DNA from: Methylococcaceae bacterium
Lineage (GTDB): Bacteria > Pseudomonadota > Gammaproteobacteria > Methylococcales > Methylomonadaceae
Assembly (NCBI GenBank): GCA_947505055.1
Contig: CANNLO010000040.1
Location: forward strand, 1 to 21,909
Direction of reading: 5' to 3'
Length of the DNA stretch: 21,909 bases
Positions 1 through 7,961 of the stretch are shown in pieces. Below the pieces are notes generated by a model, which worked only from the letters and a program-made list of their open reading frames with translations, was not told the origin of the DNA and searched no databases. The position numbers and the translations under genes were made by a program. How positions within the stretch are numbered: position 1 is the stretch's first letter; every line of letters begins with the position of its first letter.

Positions 1-4
1 AGAT

Positions 5-38
5 AACCGATTGATCCTAAAGGACTTTCGGTTTTTTT
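5..38 (+). terminator. Possible rho-independent terminator of an upstream gene
   Basis: AACCGA at 5-10 can pair with TCGGTT at 28-33, and the right arm runs into a T tract at 32-38. The inside of the hairpin pairs poorly (a short TCC/GGA helix), so the structure is imperfect. It would end transcription coming from a plus-strand gene or RNA gene left of the window. Confidence 0.35.
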
Positions 39-46
39 ATGTCTTC

Positions 47-79
47 TTGCCCCACCCCTTGCCCCACCCTTGGCGGTGG
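47..79. repeat. C-rich tandem repeat with small hairpin
   Basis: The 12-mer CTTGCCCCACCC occurs at 47-58 and again at 58-69, sharing one base. The second copy continues into a CCACC (64-68) / GGTGG (75-79) inverted repeat with a six-base loop. Short direct repeats like these near an element end can be arm-type binding sites for an integrase, but no integrase gene is in view, so this role is only a possibility. Confidence 0.45.
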
Positions 80-315
80 TTCATATTGAACATCTTTGAA
101 CAAACTACTGGCAATCTCTGCCGAGTAATCTTACAAAATACTTTCAATCAAGACGCTCAATGGTAGTTAAGGCTCTGGTGATTAATATCCAAGCATTAGT
201 TTTAGCTCTTTGAACAATATTAGCTTTCTAGATCAAGTGGGGTTCCCTGAATTAGTTCCACAAACTAGTTATTATTCATTCAGCAGAATGGTCATAAATA
301 TCTTTCAATGTTCTG

Positions 316-356
316 GGGACAAGGGATAGTAGATTCAAATCCTATCGTCCCGATCA
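316..356 (+). other. tRNA-3'-end-like sequence, possible attachment-site remnant
   Basis: The sequence has the layout of a tRNA T-arm plus 3' acceptor strand: a TTCAAAT loop at 334-340, a degenerate T stem, an acceptor-like CGTCCCG at 346-352 and then A-TCA where A-CCA would be expected. It also folds as GGGAC (316-320) and GATAG (325-329) pairing with CTATC (342-346) and GTCCC (347-351). The D and anticodon arms are absent upstream, so it is not a complete tRNA. Genomic islands often insert at tRNA 3' ends and leave such a copy at one boundary, so an att remnant is a reasonable reading, but chance similarity is not excluded. Confidence 0.3.
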
Positions 357-415
357 ATTAAATTAATTGGTATTAATATCCTTGAATTTTAAATGTACCC
401 AGAATATCGTTTTAC

Positions 416-2755
416 CTAACTACTTAACGTTTTATAGTATATAGGCAAGGAATCACAATTTTCGGCAATTAGGAGTTGTGCTGCGTTGGTCAGTTGAAAT
501 CGGAATGTCTCAAGCCTTAACATGGTGACTGGTTTCTCTAAAGGACGCGCATAACCCAATTCAAACAACCAGTATTCTGTTTCGTTAGTAGTATCTGTTT
601 TCCCCGCTTGATTAATGTTCATGTCGCAAAACTTTACCAGACGTACAAATTTTACTTCGTAAAGATGTGTAATGACTTGTCTCACTCCTCCATCGTGGTT
701 GACAGCAATGGCGCAATAATTTACTTCACGCATTACGTGGCGTGCAATAGACATTTTTTCCGTGTTACTTAGGCGGATATGAAACCAACCGGCCTTCCCA
801 TTATTGAATCTTTGTAAATAGTTATCATCAAGCCCACTAATCGACTCTAAGGGAGCGACCAGTGCCAAGTCGGAATATCGGGACAATTGCATACCTGTGA
901 TACCAATACGAGCAGATTCTTCAATAAAATATTGATCTGGGTCAGGTGAAGAGTATGGCAATTTATTAGAATTTCCAAATCGTGTCTGCAGAAAATTCCG
1001 TAACCAGAAATTATCCCTACCTGGCAATAATGGGAAACCGCCTACACCAACGTTTTCTATAGCATTTTGATATGGATTAATTGTATTGGCTTCATCATAC
1101 CAGCCGGGATATAAGATGAAAGCACCGAGAATGGGCCGGCTTTTCTCAACCCCCCCATCATTGGCTTGATTGATGTAAATTAAAGCATCACGATAACGGT
1201 GCATCTGGTTTATGGCATCATCTGGGGCAAAGTCACTATTTTTAGCATCATCTGCAATACGATACTTTGCATCAAAAAGCCATTTAACACTTTCACCGCT
1301 GGGGAAGGTAGCTTCTAGAAAAATATCAGGTTTTTGTATTGTCGTCCATGAATAAATTTTGCCAAATGATGGATTGTTAGTTTGTCGGAAAACAGGTTCA
1401 TGCGCTAAGCGTATTTTGATTCCATCATCTCTTTCCAAAACAAAAGCTGCACCAATCCCATCTTTAAGACTTTTTTCTAGGCCGTTGTTATTCAACAAGG
1501 CTCGATGGTGATTTTTTTCATTGAAACCAAGCTCTAGTAATATTCGCCGTATTTCAAGTAGACTCCATACCTCATATAACTCGGCTATAGACTTCATGGA
1601 AATAGAGGCATGACGGCCAAATAAATCAAGATACAGTTTCAATTCTTGCCAAATACGATACACCCCGGAATAACCATTCCGCTGATGCAGAACCAATGAT
1701 TCTGAAGTTTGGCCATTAAATGCACCTACTTCTGAAAACAGCGGGCGATTTAATAGCTGATCTAAAGGCCGTTTCCAATTATCCAGTTCTTTAAAAAATG
1801 ATTCAGAAACTCTCCCACCGTTATCACGCACGTTATCTTCTTTTTCAGCACGTTTTTTAAAACGGGCAATATCCTGACTGCACCGAGTCAGTACCATTTT
1901 TATAAACCGGTTTTCAGGTGTGTCTAATGAAAGACGTTTTCTTGTTATTTGGTAGAGATGTTGTGTTTCAGCGTTATTGACATGACCAATAACATGTTCT
2001 TCCAATTTGGTTGACAAGCGACTACGAATATTTTCAGCACGTACATGATGTTGATAGGGTAATAAACGAGTGTGTGGTGCATTACAAATGCGTTTAATTC
2101 CGACTTCCAAATTTATCCGCAAGCGTTGAAAAAGTGCCAACCATAACAAGGGAAATTGTTCGTGTGATTTGCTGGATTTAGCCAACTCTTGATCAGTTTT
2201 ATGAACAAAAGAAAAACGCCGAAGTGGATAGTATGCATCAATCGTGCTATTTATAACATCTAGATCATGACTCATAGCCATTTTGATCGGTTGAACTTCA
2301 AAAGAAATATATTGAGTTATTTCTTGTTCCGCAACCTGAAAACGCACACCCAAACGAAACCAGCCAATATCATTGCCAAAATTAACGCTGCCCCGCAAAG
2401 CCCCCCGCTTGTATTGAAAGGCTTCTTCAATATTACGTAAGCGGTGGATTATTAGTGGCATGTTGGTTTTGCATACATCATTACCAAATAAAAACTCAAA
2501 TTCGTATTGTTTATTTTCAAAAAAAAGGACCTCTTGCAATTCTAATTGAGTTATAGGCTGCATAAACGACAAGAGGTTATTTTTCGTCGTAGTTTGAGTA
2601 AGATTTAGGGGAGGATTGAATTGTAATTTGCTGGTAGGTTGTGAGGCTAAACGTACCGTATGAGTTTTAGCTAGCAGAACTTGAGATTTATGTATGTCTT
2701 TAGTCCACACTGTCAACTCAAAGTGCGGTGTTTTAATTGTCAGAATATCAGGCAC
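416..2755 (-). CDS. DUF2357 / PD-(D/E)XK nuclease-domain protein (McrC-like partner)
   Basis: A 779-residue protein, probably the nuclease subunit working with the McrB-like motor encoded just upstream. The N-terminal half (about 1-330) resembles DUF2357. The C-terminal half carries a PD-(D/E)XK core of the PDDEXK_7 (former DUF524) type: E391 in an AELYEVWSLLE helix, PD at 476-477 with E481, then D495-A496-K497 in LFDAKYR, and a helix with QMHRYRDA near 517-524. All expected catalytic residues are present, so the nuclease looks active. The start is GTG at 2753-2755 with an AGGA site upstream; an ATG was not needed to keep the frame. The gap to the McrB-like gene is 40 bases, on the same strand, so it is the last gene of the methylase-motor-nuclease operon. 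A run of seven G on the coding strand (plus positions 1150-1156) falls at residues 533-536. In related McrBC/LlaJI-like pairs the partner is a PD-(D/E)XK protein, which supports this role by analogy. Confidence 0.82.
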   Translation of the reverse strand: MPDILTIKTPHFELTVWTKDIHKSQVLLAKTHTVRLASQPTSKLQFNPPLNLTQTTTKNNLLSFMQPITQLELQEVLFFENKQYEFEFLFGNDVCKTNMPLIIHRLRNIEEAFQYKRGALRGSVNFGNDIGWFRLGVRFQVAEQEITQYISFEVQPIKMAMSHDLDVINSTIDAYYPLRRFSFVHKTDQELAKSSKSHEQFPLLWLALFQRLRINLEVGIKRICNAPHTRLLPYQHHVRAENIRSRLSTKLEEHVIGHVNNAETQHLYQITRKRLSLDTPENRFIKMVLTRCSQDIARFKKRAEKEDNVRDNGGRVSESFFKELDNWKRPLDQLLNRPLFSEVGAFNGQTSESLVLHQRNGYSGVYRIWQELKLYLDLFGRHASISMKSIAELYEVWSLLEIRRILLELGFNEKNHHRALLNNNGLEKSLKDGIGAAFVLERDDGIKIRLAHEPVFRQTNNPSFGKIYSWTTIQKPDIFLEATFPSGESVKWLFDAKYRIADDAKNSDFAPDDAINQMHRYRDALIYINQANDGGVEKSRPILGAFILYPGWYDEANTINPYQNAIENVGVGGFPLLPGRDNFWLRNFLQTRFGNSNKLPYSSPDPDQYFIEESARIGITGMQLSRYSDLALVAPLESISGLDDNYLQRFNNGKAGWFHIRLSNTEKMSIARHVMREVNYCAIAVNHDGGVRQVITHLYEVKFVRLVKFCDMNINQAGKTDTTNETEYWLFELGYARPLEKPVTMLRLETFRFQLTNAAQLLIAENCDSLPIYYKTLSS

Positions 2756-2795
2756 GAAATAATATCCTAGAATGAAGCACTAAACATATTGAGTA

Positions 2796-4679
2796 TTAAG
2801 GCCAAAAAGTGGTAAAACCATTAGTATCAAGCCGGTTCTGCATCCACTCGAGCTTTTGTTTAGCTCGGCTGTCGATCTCAAGTAAACCTCCATCATCAGC
2901 TTCCCTCAATAGATCTGGGCGTTTCTTTGACCAAATATCTTTAAACTGTAGCTCTAGAGCATCTAATAATTCGTTTAGTAAACTATTCTCAGTTCCAATG
3001 GACTTTAATTTTTCTAAATCGCCATCTATTCGTGGCAATACTTTTGACATTAAAAAGTCATCCCAGACTGCCTGAAGCTCAGCTTCATCTTGCGGATTAA
3101 AGCAAACTACCGCCAACAATAACTCATTAAGAGCACGGTAAGCCAACTCAAATGGAGTACCCTCGAGTATCGCATTGATAGCAATCAGAAAATTAATACT
3201 GTTAGCACCCTCTGGATCAGACTCTACATCTTTCAAATCTTCAGTGGTTACTTGAGATAATACTGGGAAGCTTAACGTTTTATGGACTGTGGTAGACTTA
3301 AAATATTCAGGAAATATATTGGGATAAAATACCCCAAAGTCGATAGTGTAAGCACGATCAATCACCTTACGTGAAAAGCCGTGTGTCGTTTCATCCATGT
3401 TTACCGTCCCAGCAATAATTAAATTGGGCGGTAATGGAATACCTACATTAATAAAATATTCCCATAAGTCGTCAAAAAAAACATTATCCAATTTTAAATC
3501 TTTGCGTAACTCTCTTTGACCCGATGAAGCAAGTTGCCGAATGGTTTCGGATTTTAACAACGGATCGCAACTATAACTGCTATTTTCCCATTTACGTGTT
3601 TCCAATACCGATAGATAATCGGCGAAATACTGCTCTACCGGCGCCAGATTCATTTCATCCAGACACAACCAATAAGGCGTCATTTCTTCAGGTGCCTTAC
3701 ATGCTAACGATTCTGCGGTAGCTGATGCCCATGCGTTCTGCCAAACCTTTACAACAAAGCGTAAAAGATCTGTTACCACATAACGTGAACCATCTGGGCC
3801 GATACGAGAAATATATCCTAGTAAATCTGAAGGCTCATGCCAGTCTGGGCGAACCGGAATTAGACAATAATTTGATAAGTCACCATTACAATGTACGGCA
3901 GCTTGTTCGCGGACAAAACGGGTTTTTCCTGTGCCAGAAATACCTGCTAACAAAATGAAAGGTTTGGGTATCTGCTTTTGATCCGAGTTTACTGTAATTG
4001 TTTTTACTATTCTCTTATGCTCAAACTTATTACAATATTCTGTTAACTCTAAATAAATATCTTTTTTATTTATTAAACCCAAAACTATATCACCCAATGC
4101 CTGAGCGGATACATCAGGCATATTTGTGCATTTTAGAATAATGGAACTAAAACAACCACCACTAGGCCCTCTAATTGAAATAGGACCCTGACCTTTATTG
4201 TCGTTTAAAATTGACTTGCCTTTTAATCGATAGGTATCGTCGACTTTATCAATAAACCTACAAAACAATTCAAGATCATCATCATTATCGAAAAAATCAA
4301 GCAGTTTACTATTTTCTTCAATATTTGTTTTGATCTCATTCCATTTTCCATAGAATATATCAGTGTCTATTAACCCGTTTTCAACACATATTTCCTGCAA
4401 ATTTTCAAGAAAAATGAAATATTTGATAAGCTCGTTAGCAAAGTTATAAAAATGAGAGGCAAAAACAAAATATTGGTTCGGAAAAATAACCCATTGAGGA
4501 TTAGTGTTATCTGTAGTTTTATAAGTAGATGTGTTTTTGTCGATCTTCAAAGATTTTAGGTTGATGCTCTTTTCTAGCTTTCTTGCTAAATCATTTGGTA
4601 GCTGAAAATCTCCAAAAGTTGATTCATTAACAATTGGTGTTGGCAATTCACTCGAAACTTCAATTAAATTTTTTAACAT
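2796..4679 (-). CDS. McrB-like AAA+ restriction motor
   Basis: A 627-residue AAA+ ATPase/GTPase of the McrB/MoxR-like branch, expected to form a ring that drives DNA translocation for the adjacent nuclease. The core is clear: VRPDW at 276-280 followed by a PSDLLGY segment, Walker A GISGTGKT at 246-253, Walker B with LDEMN at 340-344 continuing into a VEQYF motif, and the sensor segment NMDETTH at 427-433 followed by GFSRKVIDRA at 434-443, all typical of McrB. The first 235 residues show no DNA-binding domain I recognise; in McrB this part reads the target DNA, so specificity probably lies here. The start ATG at 4677-4679 has an AGGAG site eight bases upstream, inside the end of the methylase gene; only five bases separate the two genes, suggesting coupled translation. 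Whether it uses GTP, like E. coli McrB, or ATP cannot be told from sequence alone. Confidence 0.88.
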   Translation of the reverse strand: MLKNLIEVSSELPTPIVNESTFGDFQLPNDLARKLEKSINLKSLKIDKNTSTYKTTDNTNPQWVIFPNQYFVFASHFYNFANELIKYFIFLENLQEICVENGLIDTDIFYGKWNEIKTNIEENSKLLDFFDNDDDLELFCRFIDKVDDTYRLKGKSILNDNKGQGPISIRGPSGGCFSSIILKCTNMPDVSAQALGDIVLGLINKKDIYLELTEYCNKFEHKRIVKTITVNSDQKQIPKPFILLAGISGTGKTRFVREQAAVHCNGDLSNYCLIPVRPDWHEPSDLLGYISRIGPDGSRYVVTDLLRFVVKVWQNAWASATAESLACKAPEEMTPYWLCLDEMNLAPVEQYFADYLSVLETRKWENSSYSCDPLLKSETIRQLASSGQRELRKDLKLDNVFFDDLWEYFINVGIPLPPNLIIAGTVNMDETTHGFSRKVIDRAYTIDFGVFYPNIFPEYFKSTTVHKTLSFPVLSQVTTEDLKDVESDPEGANSINFLIAINAILEGTPFELAYRALNELLLAVVCFNPQDEAELQAVWDDFLMSKVLPRIDGDLEKLKSIGTENSLLNELLDALELQFKDIWSKKRPDLLREADDGGLLEIDSRAKQKLEWMQNRLDTNGFTTFWP

Positions 4680-4684
4680 TAATT

Positions 4685-5941
4685 TTATTCTCCTATAACC
4701 AGTTGGATTTGCCTTGCTAAGGCTGATATTACATCAACGGTAACACTGTTACCGAACTGTTTATATGCTTGTACTTCGGATTTGTTATGCACAAAAGAAT
4801 CAGGAAATCCCTGTAACCGAGCCGCTTCTCTTGGTGTTAATTTACGAGGATTTTTATTTTTTTGATCAATCAGTATTTCACTACCGTCTTTATAGTATCT
4901 TGCGGAAATCGTATTGGTGTAAAGTGAGTCTTCAGTTACTAAGCCGAATCCAAACCCCTTCCCATTTATTGCATTATTTATTTTTCTTCGCTTATGACCT
5001 TCCCATAAACGATCAGATATAGTGTATTTTGGGTCTGGATTCTCTACTAAAATCGAATTAAATGGCGTTTTTATTTCAGTATTATCGTGAGTATTACTAT
5101 GTTTTGAATCAGGATAATTGAATTGTTTAGTTAAATCACCTTTCCACAGCACAATATAAATTCTTTGTCTGTTCTGGGGCACATCAAAATCGATAGACCT
5201 GAGTACCATTTTCTTTGCTTCAGTTTGCAATTGTTTTAGTGTGCCACTGATAATAACTTCATTGTCTATGTTGCAGTTATAACCCATGCCAATTAAAGTT
5301 TTTAAGATCACCTGTAGCGTGTAGCCTTTGTCATGACTAATCAAACCTTTTACATTTTCTAATAGAGCAACTTTTGGTTTTTTTTCTCTAAGAATATTTG
5401 CAATATTATGAAATAGCGTACCTCTAGTATCATCAATTCCCTTCTTCAAACCAGCATGTGAAAAAGGCTGGCATGGGAATCCAGCAACCAATACATCATG
5501 ATCTGGTATATCTTCAACAGCTATTTTAGTAATATCACCAAAAGGGTAGTCACCGTGATTTTCAAAATAAGTTGCTTGTGCATTTTTCTCAAACTCTGAG
5601 GAAAAAACACAAGTACCACCAGCCTCCTGAAAACCTATTCTCATACCGCCAATACCAGCAAATAAATCAATAAAAGTAAATGTGCTTTTGTGGGTAGGGG
5701 TAATAGGTAACTTTGGCATTAACTTTTTGAAAGCTAGGGCATCGGTAAAGAGGTATTCAGGAATCAGAATGTCGATTAAATTCTTTTTGGTTACACCCTG
5801 CTGGGCAGCAAAAGGTAAAAAATCATAAGCTAGAGAGTGTATCCATTGATGTACCACTGCTTTTGGGTCAGTACCATCAGGCGTATAGAGCCCTGCTTCA
5901 TGAAGTAGTAAGGTTTCTATTTTTTGAAAAAAATGACTCAT
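4685..5941 (-). CDS. DNA cytosine-5 methyltransferase (DrmMII-like or restriction-partner methylase)
   Basis: A 418-residue C5-cytosine DNA methyltransferase that transfers methyl groups from S-adenosylmethionine and probably marks host DNA as self. The conserved motifs appear in order: motif I DLFAGIGG (92-99), motif IV GFPCQPF with catalytic C157, motif VI ENV (195-197), motif VIII QNRQRIYIV (256-264), motif IX with REAARLQGFPDSF (371-383) and motif X QFGNSV (395-400). The target-recognition region lies between VIII and IX (about 265-360). An extra 85-residue helical leader precedes motif I. The ATG at 5939-5941 follows a weak GGA site. It is the first gene of the minus-strand operon, with the McrB-like motor five bases downstream. 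It could serve the McrB/DUF2357 pair as a LlaJI-like restriction system, act as the DISARM methylase, or protect against both. The target sequence is unknown. Confidence 0.93.
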   Translation of the reverse strand: MSHFFQKIETLLLHEAGLYTPDGTDPKAVVHQWIHSLAYDFLPFAAQQGVTKKNLIDILIPEYLFTDALAFKKLMPKLPITPTHKSTFTFIDLFAGIGGMRIGFQEAGGTCVFSSEFEKNAQATYFENHGDYPFGDITKIAVEDIPDHDVLVAGFPCQPFSHAGLKKGIDDTRGTLFHNIANILREKKPKVALLENVKGLISHDKGYTLQVILKTLIGMGYNCNIDNEVIISGTLKQLQTEAKKMVLRSIDFDVPQNRQRIYIVLWKGDLTKQFNYPDSKHSNTHDNTEIKTPFNSILVENPDPKYTISDRLWEGHKRRKINNAINGKGFGFGLVTEDSLYTNTISARYYKDGSEILIDQKNKNPRKLTPREAARLQGFPDSFVHNKSEVQAYKQFGNSVTVDVISALARQIQLVIGE

Positions 5942-5977
5942 TAGTATCCATTTATCGGCTAATACATTTGTTATGGA

Positions 5978-5997
5978 CTGTACATGGTTTTGTACAG
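5978..5997. promoter_or_regulatory. Palindrome upstream of the methylase gene, possible operator
   Basis: CTGTAC (5978-5983) and GTACAG (5992-5997) form a perfect six-base inverted repeat with an eight-base spacer, 37 bases upstream of the methylase start. A further GTAC follows at about 6005. The site looks like a dimeric repressor operator. It is not a LexA box, because CTGT and ACAG are separated by twelve bases rather than eight. No regulator gene is encoded nearby, so autoregulation by the methylase or control by a host factor are both possible. Confidence 0.4.
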
Positions 5998-6228
5998 CAA
6001 CATTGTACTGGAAAAGACTTTGTAATTAAGTTGTGTTGAATGCTGGAGTCCAATCATACTGTTGAATGATTTACAGAATAAAGCATATTTTTTATGATGT
6101 TTTTGATAGGGCGTTATCTCTTTTAGGAACCAAATAGCCTAGATAAAGTTAAGCACCTATATAAAATCATAAGGTTTTTTTAACCTGTAAGGCAAATTTT
6201 CAATAAATTAACTGCGTCATTATTTTAA

Positions 6229-6257
6229 TTGATCATGTTGGTATAAGTCCGTATAAA
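6229..6257 (+). promoter_or_regulatory. Candidate sigma-70 promoter of the plus-strand operon
   Basis: TTGATC at 6229-6234 and TATAAA at 6252-6257 are separated by 17 bases and match a -35/-10 arrangement. They lie about 55 bases upstream of the probable TTG start of the first gene, so transcription could begin near 6264. In such AT-rich DNA promoter-like hexamers also arise by chance. Confidence 0.4.
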
Positions 6258-6311
6258 TAAAATAACGTTTCTTTATTGTTGTAAAACCAGTTTCCCTTGG
6301 GAGTTATTTCA

Positions 6312-7961
6312 TTGAGAGTGATACCAAATGTTATACATAATATTAACAGTAATGCTGAACTTAAGGTTTTTTCGTTATTACAAAATCTTGATCTCGGGAC
6401 TGGGTGGACCGCTTATCATTCATTAAATGTTTCGGAACACGCATATAAACAATGGGCAGAACTTGACTTTGTGATTGTTGGGCCGAAAGGCATTATTGTC
6501 TTAGAGATAAAGGGTGGACGTATTGCTTACAATAATGGTATCTGGTCATTTACTGATCGATATGGAATTATTCATAAGAAATCGGAAGGTCCTTTTAAAC
6601 AAGCTGAGTCTGGAATGTATGCCTTACGGGATAAAATTAGTAGTGTTTATGGGAGCGATTGGCAAAATCGTATCAAATTAGGTTGGGGGGTTATCTTCCC
6701 AGATATCACTTTTACTTCATCTAGCCCTGAAACACCTAAAGAAGTTATTTGTGATGAGCGTGCCACGAAAAGTATTAATGAATTTACTAAATATATAAAA
6801 CGGCTACTTGAGTATTGGGGAGGCAAGGGAAAGATTATATCAAATCTAGAACCTGATGACATATTGCTTAAAAATTTAGCGGCCTATTTACGCCCAAATT
6901 TTGATTTTTCACCATCATTAAATAATAAGATTAACGTCATTCATCAAGAAATTGTACAGCTTACAAATGAACAATACCGGTATTTAGATGCATTAGAAAA
7001 TCAGGATAGAATAATATGCTCAGGCGGTGCTGGTACTGGAAAATCTTTTCTAGCAGTCGAAACCGCTCGTAGGGAACTTGCGAACGGTAACACTGTTTTA
7101 TTTATAGCAATGCATGAAATTTTTGTGGCCTATCTTAAAATTCAATTAGAGCATAAGTTATTAAAAACATGTACTTTCTCAGAACTTTCTAACACTATAA
7201 ATGATGTTGAGAAATGTCAGTTTGATGTTCTTATAGTTGATGAGGGTCAAGACCTTTTATCACTGAATAATTTAGATTGTTTCGATAAGGCACTTAAAAA
7301 AGGTATAGATGGGGGAAGATGGCGTTGGTTTATGGATGAGAATGCCCAAGCAGGTGTATTGGGAGATTGTGATTTAGATGTAATTGAAATGTTAAAGTCG
7401 ACTAGTGCGACTTATATGTCATTGAAATATAACTGTAGAAATACGCAGCAAATTATAAGTGAAACTGAATTAACTACTGGCGCTTATGTAGGGATAACAG
7501 AAATCAAAGGTGAGGGACCTCTTGTTGAATATTGCCAAGTTGCAAATGATGAGGATGAAATCGATAAATTAGTGAAACATATTGAATCGCTTGTTTTAAG
7601 TGGTGTTGAGTTAAATGATATGGTTATTCTTTCTCCAGTGAGCAGAGATCAGTCAATTGTAATGAGATTGCCAAATAAATGGAGTAAACGGTTACAATTC
7701 ATTAACACTATAAATGTAATTAGCCCAGGCTATGGTTCTTTACTTTTCAGCACAATTGTCGATTTTAAGGGGCTGGAGCGCCGCTTTGTAATGATTATCG
7801 ATACGGATATGCTTAATGGATTAGATCGTTATGAATCATTATTATATGTTGGAATGACTCGTTCTCACGCGGGCTTATGGATCGCAATTGGACAGAAATT
7901 CAAATCACTATTATTTGAAATACAAAAAAAGAATATGAAGAACAGGATATATAAAAAATGA
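6312..7961 (+). CDS. NERD-domain superfamily 1 (UvrD-like) helicase
   Basis: A helicase with an N-terminal nuclease-related domain. In the longest frame (from TTG at 6297) the NERD core lies at about 20-130, with E55-L-D57, then E70-I-K72 matching the D...ExK nuclease pattern. The helicase follows: Walker A GGAGTGKS (243-250), DEGQ Walker B (315-318), a WFMDENAQ segment (344-351), YNCRNT (378-383), FKGLERRF (490-497) and a final VGMTRSHAG motif (518-526). I prefer TTG at 6312 over 6297, because GGGAG at 6299-6303 then serves as its ribosome-binding site with an eight-base spacing; the protein is then 549 residues. Its stop overlaps the next start in ATGA (7958-7961), so it is co-translated with drmA. 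It probably cuts or unwinds DNA in the defence complex. NERD-helicase proteins occur elsewhere alone, so the link to DISARM rests on operon structure. Confidence 0.85.
   Translation: MRVIPNVIHNINSNAELKVFSLLQNLDLGTGWTAYHSLNVSEHAYKQWAELDFVIVGPKGIIVLEIKGGRIAYNNGIWSFTDRYGIIHKKSEGPFKQAESGMYALRDKISSVYGSDWQNRIKLGWGVIFPDITFTSSSPETPKEVICDERATKSINEFTKYIKRLLEYWGGKGKIISNLEPDDILLKNLAAYLRPNFDFSPSLNNKINVIHQEIVQLTNEQYRYLDALENQDRIICSGGAGTGKSFLAVETARRELANGNTVLFIAMHEIFVAYLKIQLEHKLLKTCTFSELSNTINDVEKCQFDVLIVDEGQDLLSLNNLDCFDKALKKGIDGGRWRWFMDENAQAGVLGDCDLDVIEMLKSTSATYMSLKYNCRNTQQIISETELTTGAYVGITEIKGEGPLVEYCQVANDEDEIDKLVKHIESLVLSGVELNDMVILSPVSRDQSIVMRLPNKWSKRLQFINTINVISPGYGSLLFSTIVDFKGLERRFVMIIDTDMLNGLDRYESLLYVGMTRSHAGLWIAIGQKFKSLLFEIQKKNMKNRIYKK

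Larger units (their letters stand above)
1..415. other. Left flank without a convincing gene
   Basis: No ORF of convincing length is visible on either strand. The stretch holds a terminator-like hairpin at 5-38, two adjoining copies of CTTGCCCCACCC at 47-69 followed by a CCACC/GGTGG hairpin at 64-79, and a tRNA-3'-end-like sequence at 316-356. The minus strand from about 133 to 16 is open for 37 codons directly after a stop codon, which could be the worn 3' end of a gene but is too short to call. The G+C-rich repeats contrast with the AT-rich surroundings. The 3' end of the nuclease gene (TAG at 416-418) runs into this region from the right. Confidence 0.6.
5942..6311. other. Divergent intergenic regulatory region
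   Basis: About 370 bases separate the methylase gene, read leftwards, from the NERD helicase gene, read rightwards. No ORF of note is present. The region is strongly AT-rich and contains a palindrome near the methylase side (5978-5997), a small AGGTT/AACCT hairpin at 6172-6186 and a promoter-like pair of hexamers on the helicase side (6229-6257). It must hold promoters for both operons and is the obvious point for coordinating modification with restriction. Confidence 0.7.

Noticed and set aside
16..133. Minus-strand open stretch of 37 codons reading DYSAEIASSLFKDVQYE and then a Gln/Gly-rich part
   Set aside because: It starts straight after a stop codon, has no start codon or ribosome-binding site, and part of its sequence is simply the C-rich DNA repeat. 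A worn gene end is possible but not supportable.
316..356. Complete tRNA gene
   Set aside because: Only T-arm and 3' acceptor-like parts are present; the D arm, anticodon arm and 5' acceptor strand are missing upstream.
5978..5997. LexA (SOS) box
   Set aside because: CTGT and ACAG are present but are separated by twelve bases; a LexA box needs eight.
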